Positions 8,026-17,411 of a DNA stretch of 64,000 nt are shown one piece after another (position 1 is the stretch's first letter; every line of letters begins with the position of its first letter). A program made the position numbers and the translations under genes. The DNA comes from RGIG1681 sp964646345. GTDB lineage: Bacteria > Bacillota > Clostridia > Christensenellales > UBA1242. The stretch is taken from assembly GCA_964646345.1 (NCBI GenBank), contig CAZYDU010000005.1:37040-101039 (forward strand). The letters run 5' to 3'. Under the pieces are notes generated by a model. The model was given only the letters and a program-made list of their open reading frames with translations. It did not search any database and was not told the DNA's origin.

Positions 8026-11000
8026 TACAAACTATGTTCAAGTTTTAGTTTTGTTCCGTTATTGTCTTTTGTTACAATAACTTTATTTTTTATTGATTCT
8101 TCCAATTCGCTTACGTGTGAGATTAATCCAATTTTAAGGTTTTGGCTTTCGAGCTTATAAAGTGAATTAATAACAACCGAGCAAAGTTCGTTATCAAGTG
8201 TTCCAAATCCTTCGTCTAGGAAGAAGAAGTCCATACTCCTAGTTGAGAGCATTGAGATTGCATTTGATATTGATAGTGCTAAGCTCAAACTTACAACAAA
8301 GGTTTCGCCACCTGAAAGTGTGCTGGCTGGTCTAGTTTTTCCATCGTTAAAGTTATCTTCAACAAAGAATTCTTTATTTTCAAACTTTAAGGTGTATCTG
8401 CCGTCCATTAAAATTTCAAGTTTTTGGTTAGCACTGCTGGTTATTTCTTGCAAATATTCTTCGCAAACAAATTCTGCAAGAGCTTTGCCCCTTAAAACAC
8501 TTGAAAGTTCTTTCACTAGGTCAAGTTTATGTGTGAAAATTTCAAGATTAGAAGAAATTTCTTTGAGTTTTTGGTTATCTACGGCAAGTCTTTCAAGTTC
8601 TGCACCGAGTTTTCCTATGGTTTCGGATAAATCTTTAACTGTTTCATTTAGTTTAGCAATTTCTTTTTCGGTGTTATTAAGTTCTTCTGTATTGATTTCT
8701 TGCAGATTTTCTTCTTCTAGTGATTTTTTCTGCATTTCAAGAACTTTACATTCGTTATTGTAGTCGTTAACTTTTTCTTGTTTGAGCTTTAAAGTGCTGT
8801 TATCCATAAAGCAATTTTCAAGTTCGCTAAAATCTGAAAATCCGTTATTTTCAAGTGATGCAGTAATTTTGGAATTAAGTATTTCAATCTCGGCATTTTT
8901 TGAATCTAGAATTGATTGACTAACTGTGTAATCGTTTTCAATTCTTGATAAGGCTTCTTTGTTTGTTTCAAAAAGCGATTGCTTTTCTGCATATTCGGCT
9001 CGAAGTTGTTTTATTGCATTTTCGGTTTGCACTTTTTCGTCTTCAACCGAAGCTCCTTCAGGAACTCCACTAGCAAGAATTTTTGTGTTTAGACCTGCGA
9101 TAGTTTGCTCGCTTGTTTCAATTCGTTCTTGCATTAACATCATGTCAGATTTGAGTTTTTCAATAAGAACATCAGATTTTGATTTTTGAGAAATAAGTTC
9201 AAATTGTTGGTCTTTGAGTTTTGCCCTATTTTCTTTTTTATCGTCTATCAAAAGTTCAATATTTTTGCCTTCAGCAATTTGCTTTTTAAACTCTGACAAG
9301 TTTTTATATTTTTCATTTACGTTAATTATTACAAATTCTCGTTCGGCTTTTTTCTTTTGCAAAGTGTAAGATATATCCGTTAAGCTTTCGAGATAAGATT
9401 CATAAATTGTGAGTCTTGACCCAGCTTGCACTTTATTGATTAATGCTTGTTTTTCGTCTTCACGAACGGTATCCTGCAAATCAATCAAGTTCTCCAAACT
9501 TACAACGGTATTTTGGAGCAATCCATAGAGTTTTTTGAAATTTTCGGCACTTTCGTCATTACTGTCAACAAATTTCAAATATAAAGAATCTTTACCGTTA
9601 TGCAAGTTTTCAATCTCAGCATTGTTTTTCGTGATTTGATTTTTTTCAAACTCGATTCTCGACTTGAAAGATACGAGACTTGCTAAAATTTTATCACGCT
9701 CAAAACGTAAATTTTTTAGCCTTACTTTATTGCTCTTTATTTCACTTTCAATAGGCGAAAAATCAGTTTTTTCGGCATAGATTTTAGTTTGTACATTCGA
9801 TGAGCAAACAGGGCATGAGTCGCCGACCTGCAAATGTTCCGAAATCATTGAAATTACATTTTCGCCCAAAAGTTCTTCACGAGCTTCTTGATTTGACTCA
9901 AGTTCAACTTCTTTTTTTGCAATCATGCTTTCAATATTGTTTAAATTAGCTTGCTCTTGTGTGATTGTTTCGTTGATTTGCTCGATTGTCATTGTTCTTG
10001 CTTCGCTGTCAGCAATAAGCCTAGCAATAAGCCTATCAATGTTTTCAAGTTCTTGGTTTACTTCACGCATGTTTTCAAGTTGTTTGTCACAACTGCGGAG
10101 TTTTGTGAAATTATTTGAATCAGAATCTTCAAAGGCAACTTCAATAGAATTTTCAATCTTTTCTTGACTTTGTCTTAGATGTTTTTCTTTTGCAATGGCT
10201 TCGTTATAATCTTCATGAGCTTGCTTGATGTCTGCATTTGTTTGGTCAATTAGTTTTCCAAGAGAAAACAAAACTTCGTCAAGCAATATGATTTCACTTT
10301 CAACCCCTTTGGTTTGTTCTAAGGCATAGGTTAGTTCGACATCAGCTTTGTTAGTATCAATAAAATCGTCAATCTCATCAATTTGTTCTTGAAGTTTTGC
10401 AATATTGTTTTCAAGATACTCATTGTTTTGACTTTCCGATTCAACTTCTTTTTGTTTTGAAGATATTGCATCTTTTGCTTCTTGTTTTTTCTTTTCAGCA
10501 ATCTTGATTTCTTCATCAAGTCTTACAAGTTCAGTTAATTTTCCAAGTTTGCTATTAAGTTCAATAATTCTGTCATCAAAAATAGTTTTTATATCATTAA
10601 AATGGGTTTCAGACTCAACAACTTGGCTCGCTTTTTTTAGTTTTAATTCGCCAAGTTCTGTTATTTTATTGGTTAACTCTTTTGCGTCACTTTCGTCTTT
10701 TTTAAGCTTTTCAAAATCGGTTTTTAATTGGTTGGCGGTTTGGCTTTTTTCAATTTCTTGTTGCACTAAGAGCATTTCATCTTTTTTGGTTTCTAGTTCA
10801 TTTAACTTGCCTGTGATTTCTGATAATGTTTTAAGTTTTTCAAGTGTTTGTTTTTGCTCGCCCCAAGAACTTGATAACCTTTGAAGCTCGTTTGAAGCAA
10901 GTTCATATTCTTGTTTTTTGCCAGCAAGCTCAGTTGTTAAACTTTCAAGTTTTTCGTCAGTTGCATAGTCAACCATAGTCTTGCTTGCAGAAAGAGTGGA

Positions 11001-11591
11001 TACTTGTTTATCAAATTCGTTTAGCTTGTTTTTTACTTTTTGCATAAGCTCATCGCCATATTGGGAAAGATTGAAAATATTGCTCATAATTTCAGTTCTC
11101 TCACTAGGCTTTGCTTGCAAAAATGCTGAGAATTCGCCTTGTGGGAGAGCGATGCATTTTGCAAATTCATTAACGCCAAGCCCAACTATCCCAAAAATTT
11201 TGTCATTAACTTTTGTTGTGCCTTGTTCGATTAATTTTTTGTCTTCGCCATCAAGTTCATATAATTCTGCATCTGAATCAATATCTTTGCCGTTTTTCTT
11301 TTTGCTAAATGTTCGGGTAATTTCGTAGATTTTATCCTTCCCAGAATTTAGCATTGAAAATCTAAATGTTACTGTCGCTTTTGAACATTTTGTGTTGATA
11401 AAATCTATATTTTGTTTGGTTCTTTCGACCTTGCCGTACAAACTTAAAGTTATGGCATCTAAAATTGTGGACTTTCCGCTTCCAGTTTTGCCAAAAATTC
11501 CAAACACTCCGCCGGTTAGACTTTCAAAATCAAGTTCTTGTTTCGTTTCAAAGCTATTTAATCCTTCAATTACGAGTTTAATTGGTTTCAT
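8025..11591 (-). CDS. sbcC: SbcC, ATPase subunit of the SbcCD nuclease
   Basis: 1188 residues, an SMC/Rad50-type ABC ATPase. Walker A is GKTGSGKST near residue 35; long antiparallel coiled coils flank a zinc hook CPVC near residue 595; at the C-terminus are the ABC signature LSGGE and a Walker B ending FFFLDEGFGTLD. SbcC dimerises through the hook and drives SbcD to open hairpins and process blocked DNA ends at replication forks. ATG follows AAAGGAG and overlaps the end of sbcD by 14 nt, so translation is probably coupled. Slightly longer than E. coli SbcC (1048 aa), which is normal given coiled-coil variation. Confidence 0.95.
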   Translation of the reverse strand: MKPIKLVIEGLNSFETKQELDFESLTGGVFGIFGKTGSGKSTILDAITLSLYGKVERTKQNIDFINTKCSKATVTFRFSMLNSGKDKIYEITRTFSKKKNGKDIDSDAELYELDGEDKKLIEQGTTKVNDKIFGIVGLGVNEFAKCIALPQGEFSAFLQAKPSERTEIMSNIFNLSQYGDELMQKVKNKLNEFDKQVSTLSASKTMVDYATDEKLESLTTELAGKKQEYELASNELQRLSSSWGEQKQTLEKLKTLSEITGKLNELETKKDEMLLVQQEIEKSQTANQLKTDFEKLKKDESDAKELTNKITELGELKLKKASQVVESETHFNDIKTIFDDRIIELNSKLGKLTELVRLDEEIKIAEKKKQEAKDAISSKQKEVESESQNNEYLENNIAKLQEQIDEIDDFIDTNKADVELTYALEQTKGVESEIILLDEVLFSLGKLIDQTNADIKQAHEDYNEAIAKEKHLRQSQEKIENSIEVAFEDSDSNNFTKLRSCDKQLENMREVNQELENIDRLIARLIADSEARTMTIEQINETITQEQANLNNIESMIAKKEVELESNQEAREELLGENVISMISEHLQVGDSCPVCSSNVQTKIYAEKTDFSPIESEIKSNKVRLKNLRFERDKILASLVSFKSRIEFEKNQITKNNAEIENLHNGKDSLYLKFVDSNDESAENFKKLYGLLQNTVVSLENLIDLQDTVREDEKQALINKVQAGSRLTIYESYLESLTDISYTLQKKKAEREFVIINVNEKYKNLSEFKKQIAEGKNIELLIDDKKENRAKLKDQQFELISQKSKSDVLIEKLKSDMMLMQERIETSEQTIAGLNTKILASGVPEGASVEDEKVQTENAIKQLRAEYAEKQSLFETNKEALSRIENDYTVSQSILDSKNAEIEILNSKITASLENNGFSDFSELENCFMDNSTLKLKQEKVNDYNNECKVLEMQKKSLEEENLQEINTEELNNTEKEIAKLNETVKDLSETIGKLGAELERLAVDNQKLKEISSNLEIFTHKLDLVKELSSVLRGKALAEFVCEEYLQEITSSANQKLEILMDGRYTLKFENKEFFVEDNFNDGKTRPASTLSGGETFVVSLSLALSISNAISMLSTRSMDFFFLDEGFGTLDNELCSVVINSLYKLESQNLKIGLISHVSELEESIKNKVIVTKDNNGTKLKLEHSL

Positions 11592-12753
11592 TTTCTTCTC
11601 CTTTACATTCCACGAACATTTGTGTTAAATCGTCACTTGGTTCAGTTCCACGAACGGTTTTATAAAATTCAGAAAATAAATCAACATCATTTAATTTAAT
11701 TCTTTTTGTGCTTGATTGAGTTTGATACGCTCCAGCAGGTCTTGTTAGAGAAATATTACTAATACAAGGGAAGTCTTTTTTTAAAGCTTTAATGCTAGAT
11801 GCTGAGAGTGGTTCGTTTTGGATAATTTCGAGTTCTACAATGTCTAAATTATCGTAGTTTAAAAGCTTGTCGCTAGCATCTTCGATTGATGTAGCTTGCA
11901 CTTTTTCGTATTTTGCTGGATTTTGAAGCGGAATAGTTTTGATATTTACAAGTTTTCCATTTTCGCTTTCAAAAACATTAACGCTTAGGTCTTTGTTTTT
12001 GATATTTAATTTCGTGATTGCTCCAGAATAAAATACGTTGTCTCCAAGGTCCTGGCATGAATGAATATGCCCAAGTGCGGTGTAACTAGCTTTTGGCAAC
12101 ATATTCTTTGGTACTGCGAGTAAATCTCCAACTTTGACAGTTCCTTCGTTTGTTTTTGACCCAACCATAAATAAATGCGAAACAAAAATATTGAAGTTGT
12201 CGTCATTAAATGCACTTGCACTAATTTTTGCCCACTCTTGAACCTTTTCAGCATAAGATAATTCTGAATCAACTTTTTCAGAAATTCGGGTTTCGCTTGG
12301 ATAAGGAAGGTAGGCGATTGTTGCAAGGTCTTCGTTTTCGGTTTTCTTGATTCTAATGTGTCCTTTTCCAGTTTCAACAACTTGAATAGCGGTGTTTTTT
12401 ACAAAAGAATTTTCTTTGAGTTTATCCAAAGAACTTACAAGTGCAATATTATGTTTGCTTGCAAGTGGAAGACCAGCTGAAAGTCTTGTTGGGTCGTCAT
12501 GGTTTCCAGCAAGCACAAAAATAAATCTATCTCCACCATTTGATAGTTTTTGTATTGCATCAAAAAATAGTTCTTCAGCTTCAGCAGAAGGACTTGCGGT
12601 ATTGAAAACATCTCCAGCGATAATCACGCAATCAATATTTTCATGGTTAGCTATTGATTCAATTTCTTCAAGAGTTCTTTTTTGTTCGATTAGTCTATCC
12701 CTGCCATTGGTTTTAGCACCAAGATGCCAGTCGGCTGTATGCAAAAATTTCAT
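11578..12753 (-). CDS. sbcD: SbcD, nuclease subunit of SbcCD
   Basis: 391 residues. Mre11-type calcineurin-like phosphoesterase motifs in order: HTADWHLG (5-12), GDVFNT (about 47-52), GNHDDP (about 82-87), and GHIHSC in the 220s, which bind two Mn ions. The C-terminal third is the SbcC-binding and DNA-binding region. First gene of the sbcDC operon, divergent from the DnaD-like gene at 12869. Cleaves hairpin and blocked DNA ends with SbcC. Confidence 0.95.
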   Translation of the reverse strand: MKFLHTADWHLGAKTNGRDRLIEQKRTLEEIESIANHENIDCVIIAGDVFNTASPSAEAEELFFDAIQKLSNGGDRFIFVLAGNHDDPTRLSAGLPLASKHNIALVSSLDKLKENSFVKNTAIQVVETGKGHIRIKKTENEDLATIAYLPYPSETRISEKVDSELSYAEKVQEWAKISASAFNDDNFNIFVSHLFMVGSKTNEGTVKVGDLLAVPKNMLPKASYTALGHIHSCQDLGDNVFYSGAITKLNIKNKDLSVNVFESENGKLVNIKTIPLQNPAKYEKVQATSIEDASDKLLNYDNLDIVELEIIQNEPLSASSIKALKKDFPCISNISLTRPAGAYQTQSSTKRIKLNDVDLFSEFYKTVRGTEPSDDLTQMFVECKGEENETN

Positions 12754-12868
12754 GAGATTCTCCTAAAAATTTCTAAATTAAATTTTTGTTGTTGAAATTT
12801 TATTTTATTAGTGTTATTATAATCTTGTTTAGTAAATAAATCAAATAAAATCTTTGGGGGTTGCGATT

Positions 12869-14314
12869 TTGGCACTTTGTTCTTATTCTAGTAGACTTGC
12901 TATGGACGGCTATACGGTTATTGATAATACATTCCTGAATGAATTTTTGCCACAAGCAACTGGCGAAGATGTCAAAGTGTATTTGTATGGCTTAAATTTA
13001 TGCTCAAATCCAAACAATGACGATAATTCTTTGGATACAATGTGCAAGATTTTGTGCTTAAGTGAAGATGAAATATTAAAATCTTTTGCTTACTGGCAAG
13101 AAATGGGACTTGTTCAAGTGGTTTCAACAAATCCGTTAGAAGTTAGATTTTTGCCTATCAAAACAAGAAGTGGTAGCTCAAAAATTAGAAATAAAGAAAA
13201 ATATACTGATTTTAATACTCAAATTCAAGCTGTGATTTCAGGCAGAATGATTACACCAACCGAGTTTAATGAATATTATTCTTTAATTGAAACTTATCAT
13301 TTTGAACCGGAAGCTCTTGTTATGATTGCAAAATATTGCACAACAAGAAAATCAACGTCAATAGGGTATCCATATATTTTGGCGGTTGCAAGAAATTATG
13401 CTGATGAAGGATTGAAAACTATTGAAGCTGTGGAACAAAAATTTATTGAATACGAGCAAAACTCGGAAGAAATAAAACGAGTTCTTTTAGCATTGGGATT
13501 AAAACGTGAGGCTGATATTGAAGAAAGAAACTTATATTTAAAATGGAACAACAATTTTGGTTTTTCTAACGGAACTATTGTGGAAGTTGCTAAATCATTA
13601 AAGAAAAAAGGTGGGTTTAATAAGCTTGATGTCCTATTAACCAAATATTATGAGCAGAAACTATTTACCATTGAAGAAATTTCCGAGTTCTCAGTAAGGC
13701 AAGATGAGTTGTTTGAAATTGCAAAAGTTGTTTCAAAAAATCTTGGATTATATTATCAAAATCTTGAAAATGTTGTTGATATTTATATTTCAGACTGGAT
13801 TAATAAAGGCTATGATGCTGAAACTTTGGTTCAAATTTCACTGTATTGTTTCAAACAAAGTTTGCGTACATTAGATGCAATGAACACAGTTGTGCAAAAA
13901 TTCTTTAAGCTCGGTTTGGTGTCGTCAAATTCTATTGAGCAATATATTTCTTTAATTGTTAAAGCAGATGAGCAGATTAAAGTTATTCTAGATAGCGTTG
14001 GTCTTGTTCGTTCTGTGTCAAGTTATGATAGGGAATTTTACAAAGTTTGGACTAATAATTGGAATTTTTCGGACGAGCAAATTTTGATTGTTTCAGCTTC
14101 ATGCAAGGGCAAGTCTAATCCAATGACATACTTAAACAAAGTTTTGGCTAGTTTAAATGAGAATAATATAAAAACAAATGGTGGCATCGAAAAATATTTA
14201 AAATCAATGACCGGGTCTAAGAGTGAAGCTCAAAAACCAGACTTTTCAACAAGAAACTACTCGTCAGAAGAAATGAATGCACTCTTTGATTCGTTAGATG
14301 ACATAGAAATTTAA
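12869..14314 (+). CDS. DnaD/DnaB-like replication initiation protein
   Basis: TTG at 12869 is chosen as the start because GGGGG lies 8 nt upstream; a TTG 15 nt earlier overlaps that ribosome binding site, and ATG 12902 is an alternative. 481 residues. The N-terminal 100 residues form a winged-helix domain (TVIDNTFLNEFLP, VKVYLYGLNL); at least two and perhaps three DnaD C-terminal-type helical repeats follow (about residues 125-190, 240-330 and 360-440) with W and Y at the usual spacing. Proteins of this family help load the replicative helicase at origins or restart sites. The next gene, 12 nt away, is the DnaI-like loader, as in many Firmicutes. Confidence 0.88.
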   Translation: MALCSYSSRLAMDGYTVIDNTFLNEFLPQATGEDVKVYLYGLNLCSNPNNDDNSLDTMCKILCLSEDEILKSFAYWQEMGLVQVVSTNPLEVRFLPIKTRSGSSKIRNKEKYTDFNTQIQAVISGRMITPTEFNEYYSLIETYHFEPEALVMIAKYCTTRKSTSIGYPYILAVARNYADEGLKTIEAVEQKFIEYEQNSEEIKRVLLALGLKREADIEERNLYLKWNNNFGFSNGTIVEVAKSLKKKGGFNKLDVLLTKYYEQKLFTIEEISEFSVRQDELFEIAKVVSKNLGLYYQNLENVVDIYISDWINKGYDAETLVQISLYCFKQSLRTLDAMNTVVQKFFKLGLVSSNSIEQYISLIVKADEQIKVILDSVGLVRSVSSYDREFYKVWTNNWNFSDEQILIVSASCKGKSNPMTYLNKVLASLNENNIKTNGGIEKYLKSMTGSKSEAQKPDFSTRNYSSEEMNALFDSLDDIEI

Positions 14315-14326
14315 TATGGGGGATTT

Positions 14327-15271
14327 ATGGATTTTCGTCAAATTGATAGAGATTTGCAGAAAGAGTATAGCTATAAAAAAATGCAGGAAGAAAAACAGGT
14401 TGCATCAAATTTAGCTCGTGCAAATTCTTGTGGAACTTATAAAAAACTCGATAATCTTGAAAGACAATTAGTTTTGGAATTATCAAAATGCAAATCTAAA
14501 AATGAAACATACAAAAACATAAAACAAAATCTCGAAACCCTTAGAAAAGAAAAAATGGCAGTTCTTGCTAAACTAAAGTTAAAGCCAAGCGATTTAAAAC
14601 CTAAATATAGTTGTCAAAATTGTGGAGATACTGGTTTTATTAATGGAAGGTTTTGTGACTGCTACAAAAAAAAGAGAAATGCGGAGTTAATCAAAGCGTT
14701 TGGGTTGTCTGCTAATAGTGAATGTGATTTTGATAAGTTTGATACTAAAATTTGTAAAAACGCAAAACAAGCAGAAAATTTGCAAAAAATAGCAGAAATT
14801 CTAACAAAATGGTCGGATAAATATCCAAATAATGCAAAAAATAATATTATTATTGCTGGTAAAACTGGTGTAGGAAAGACTTATTTGTCTTCGTGCTTGG
14901 CGAATGAGTTTATGAAAAAAGACAAGAATGTGTGTTTTGTTTCAGCATTTGATTTAAATGAATCATTTTTAAAGTATCACACGTCATTTGATAAAGACAA
15001 ATCTTCATGGCTTGAGCCATTCATTGGTGCAGATATTTTATTTATTGATGATTTAGGAACAGAACCAGTTTTAAAAAATGTGACAAAGAATTATTTATAC
15101 TTAATTATATCCGAACGTGAAAGGTTTAATAGGCCAATAGTAATCACAACAAATCTCATGCTTGATGAATTAAATAATCGTTATGATGAAAGAATTTGCT
15201 CAAGACTTTGCAATAAAAGAAATTCTAATCTAATCTTCATCGATGGTGAAGATTTGAGATTAACAAAATAA
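14327..15271 (+). CDS. dnaI: DnaI/DnaC-like helicase loader ATPase
   Basis: 314 residues. N-terminal helices are followed by a zinc motif CQNCGDTGF..G.FCDC (about 98-115), an AAA+ P-loop AGKTGVGKT (about 180-188), Walker B LFIDDLG, and a sensor segment ITTNL. Firmicute DnaI loads the DnaB-type helicase (DnaC in Bacillus naming) onto DNA. It is preceded by GGGGG and lies 12 nt after the DnaD-like gene, in one operon, and is followed by a terminator. The symbol is given by motif match and context. Confidence 0.9.
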   Translation: MDFRQIDRDLQKEYSYKKMQEEKQVASNLARANSCGTYKKLDNLERQLVLELSKCKSKNETYKNIKQNLETLRKEKMAVLAKLKLKPSDLKPKYSCQNCGDTGFINGRFCDCYKKKRNAELIKAFGLSANSECDFDKFDTKICKNAKQAENLQKIAEILTKWSDKYPNNAKNNIIIAGKTGVGKTYLSSCLANEFMKKDKNVCFVSAFDLNESFLKYHTSFDKDKSSWLEPFIGADILFIDDLGTEPVLKNVTKNYLYLIISERERFNRPIVITTNLMLDELNNRYDERICSRLCNKRNSNLIFIDGEDLRLTK

Positions 15272-15282
15272 AAATAAAAACA

Positions 15283-15313
15283 AAAATCCTACTTGAAAGA
15301 AAGTAGGATTTTT
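15283..15313. terminator. Intrinsic terminator after the helicase-loader operon
   Basis: AAAATCCTAC / GTAGGATTTT stem with a TTGAAAGAAA loop and a T-run. Confidence 0.85.
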
Positions 15314-15370
15314 ATGTTAAATTGTAAAAATTAATTTTAAAATTAAAAATATTTACATTTTTGAATTGAA

Positions 15371-16285
15371 TTAATCAATTTTTCTTAGGTCCTTAAGTGA
15401 TGTTGCAAAAGGAGTTCTCTCAGCATATTTCCAAAACAATCCACTGTATTTTGAGTTTAAATTAATCCATGGTTTTCGGTTGCCGGAATAATGAATTACT
15501 TTTGGGTCTTTTTCACTTTCTTCATATTCAGCGAAAAGCCTTTGTGGGAGCGAATGGTAAACATTGTCAATATCTTCAACAAAGTTCCATTTGCCGTCTA
15601 GGATTAAAACATCGTCCTTGCAAATATAGTTTAAAAGGTCTTGATCGTATTGAATCCATTTTTTAGAAGTTGCAAGGTCAAGGAGTTGTTTTTCGCTATA
15701 AAGTTCGTTGAATTTTTTAATGTTAAAAACCAAAACACCAGAAACAAAATAGTTGTCAAAAGATTTAATGCCTAGTTCTGTGATTCTGTATTTCGTTCTT
15801 TCGTAGTTATTGTTATAGCAATTCGCAATGCCTTCATAATCTCGAACTCCACCAATCATGTTTTTGCTGAAATCATTATCAAGAAGTTTTGCAATGTCGT
15901 CTTGAAAAACTAGGTCAGCATCGCAAAAAATTACATAGTCGTAATCTTGCATTAATGTTGGAACTAAAATTCTGAAATAAATTTCACTTGAATATTTTGT
16001 GTTGGTTGGTCTTGAGTCAAGATAAAATTTATAGCCATAAACACTTTGGCCTACATTTACAAATCTTATTGAAAAATTTGGGTGATTTTTTATTTGTGAT
16101 AAAATTCTAAACTGATTTTCATCACTAACGCCTGTTGTCAAGATTACTATATCGTAATTTGTGCTAGCAGATGAGTGTTCAAGTATTGATGCAAGTTCTG
16201 TGCTGAGTAGTGGAATATATTTATCATTAGCTGAAAAGCAAACAGGTACATAATTTTGAGTGAAAACTGGCTTAATTTTTTCCAT
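15371..16285 (-). CDS. Family 8 glycosyltransferase
   Basis: 304 residues. GT8 features: N-terminal PVCFSANDKYIPLL, a hydrophobic strand ending in the metal-binding DxD motif FCDADLVF (about residue 118), a WNF.EDI region near 230, and HYSGNRKPW toward the end, matching the HYxGxxKPW motif of retaining galactosyl/glucosyl transferases. It would move a hexose from a nucleotide sugar to a cell-surface glycan or teichoic acid precursor; the acceptor cannot be told. No membrane segment. Stands alone on the minus strand. Confidence 0.9.
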   Translation of the reverse strand: MEKIKPVFTQNYVPVCFSANDKYIPLLSTELASILEHSSASTNYDIVILTTGVSDENQFRILSQIKNHPNFSIRFVNVGQSVYGYKFYLDSRPTNTKYSSEIYFRILVPTLMQDYDYVIFCDADLVFQDDIAKLLDNDFSKNMIGGVRDYEGIANCYNNNYERTKYRITELGIKSFDNYFVSGVLVFNIKKFNELYSEKQLLDLATSKKWIQYDQDLLNYICKDDVLILDGKWNFVEDIDNVYHSLPQRLFAEYEESEKDPKVIHYSGNRKPWINLNSKYSGLFWKYAERTPFATSLKDLRKID

Positions 16286-16389
16286 AATTTTATTCTCCTA
16301 TTATTATTTTATCAAATTCAAAAAAATATAGCAAATATATATAAAAATTTTAAAAAATTCGCTATAAAATAATTTTAATATCATTATTA

Positions 16390-16422
16390 ATAAAAAGAAT
16401 TTCGCTTAGTCAAGCGAAATTC
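16390..16422 (-). terminator. Intrinsic terminator for the radical SAM gene
   Basis: Perfect 11-bp stem GAATTTCGCTT / AAGCGAAATTC with a 4-nt loop, followed on the minus strand by a T-run; just beyond the stop of 16428-17315. Confidence 0.85.
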
Positions 16423-16427
16423 CTGGG

Positions 16428-17315
16428 TTAATAATTAAATTCGGTTTCGTTGTTTTTAAAGTTTGGTGTATACACACTATCCGCACTAGAAAAATCCTGC
16501 AAAAATACATTGGAAAATCCAAGTTTATTCAGTTTATTTACTAAGATTTTATATTCAATCGGTTTGATTTTTCTATTGATGTCGTTTGTTTCTTTAGCTT
16601 TTGCCATTGGCACATATTGTGACATTAAACTTAAATACGTTTCGCTTCCTAAATTTTCATAAATCCAATCAATGACTTTTTCACTGTCTTTGGTTTGATT
16701 TGGCAAGCATAAATGTCTTATGATTAATCCCTTTTTCACTAAACCATTTTCAAAAATATCATTTGGTTGATTTTCACGCATTTGTAAAATTGATTTAGAA
16801 CAATATTCAAAATAATCCGGAGCAAGTGAAAGTCTTTTGGATAGGTCGTTGGAATAATATTTTAAATCAGTAAGAAAAATATCGACATAATTTTTGAGTT
16901 TTTTTATTGTTTCAGGATTCTCGTATCCTGATGTATTCCAAACAATAGGAATTTTTGGTTTGTAAATATCAAGTGCTTCAATAATTTGACTTGTATAGTG
17001 AGTTGGGGTAACAAGATTAATGTTATGGGCTCCAGCGTTTTCTAGCTGTTTAAACAATGAGACCAAAGTTTCGACAGAGACTTCTTTCCCTTCACATTCG
17101 GTTGAAATTTCATAATTTTGACAATAAATGCATTTTAGATTACAACTAGAAAAAAATATTGCACCGCTTCCGTTTGTTCCTGAGATTGGTGGTTCTTCAA
17201 AATAATGTAGCATTACCTTTGATATTTTTGGTTTTAGCCTAGCTTTGCAAAAACCTATATTACTTATTCTATCTACATTGCATTTTCGTGGGCAAATATT
17301 ACATAATTTTTCCAT
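16428..17315 (-). CDS. PflX-like radical SAM protein
   Basis: 295 residues. Begins with a CNICPRKC cysteine cluster and GFCKA, then LHYFEEPPISG, then the radical SAM CxxxCxxC motif in SSCNLKCIYCQN (about 53-64). This is the arrangement of the PflX/COG1313 group, relatives of pyruvate formate-lyase activase. No glycyl radical enzyme is encoded next to it, so the substrate is unknown. Single gene, divergent from the methyltransferase at 17412, and ended by a terminator. Confidence 0.85.
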   Translation of the reverse strand: MEKLCNICPRKCNVDRISNIGFCKARLKPKISKVMLHYFEEPPISGTNGSGAIFFSSCNLKCIYCQNYEISTECEGKEVSVETLVSLFKQLENAGAHNINLVTPTHYTSQIIEALDIYKPKIPIVWNTSGYENPETIKKLKNYVDIFLTDLKYYSNDLSKRLSLAPDYFEYCSKSILQMRENQPNDIFENGLVKKGLIIRHLCLPNQTKDSEKVIDWIYENLGSETYLSLMSQYVPMAKAKETNDINRKIKPIEYKILVNKLNKLGFSNVFLQDFSSADSVYTPNFKNNETEFNY

Positions 17316-17377
17316 ATTTAAAATTATATATTGTTTGTAAAGTTTGTCAAATGTTATTTTTCGCTAATAACTAGTAG

Positions 17378-17406
17378 TTGCTTTTTGTTTGCTTAAATGA
17401 TATAAT
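17378..17406 (+). promoter_or_regulatory. Promoter placed for a leaderless transcript of 17412-18764
   Basis: TTGCTT (17378-17383), 17-bp spacer, TATAAT (17401-17406). The expected start is 17412-17413, at the first base of the ATG. Confidence 0.65.
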
Positions 17407-17411
17407 TTGAG

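Noticed and set aside
7621..8048. Three overlapping plus-strand frames with HLDRSGEIS-type sequence
   Set aside because: They are translations of the 109-bp tandem repeat in different frames; no ribosome binding site.
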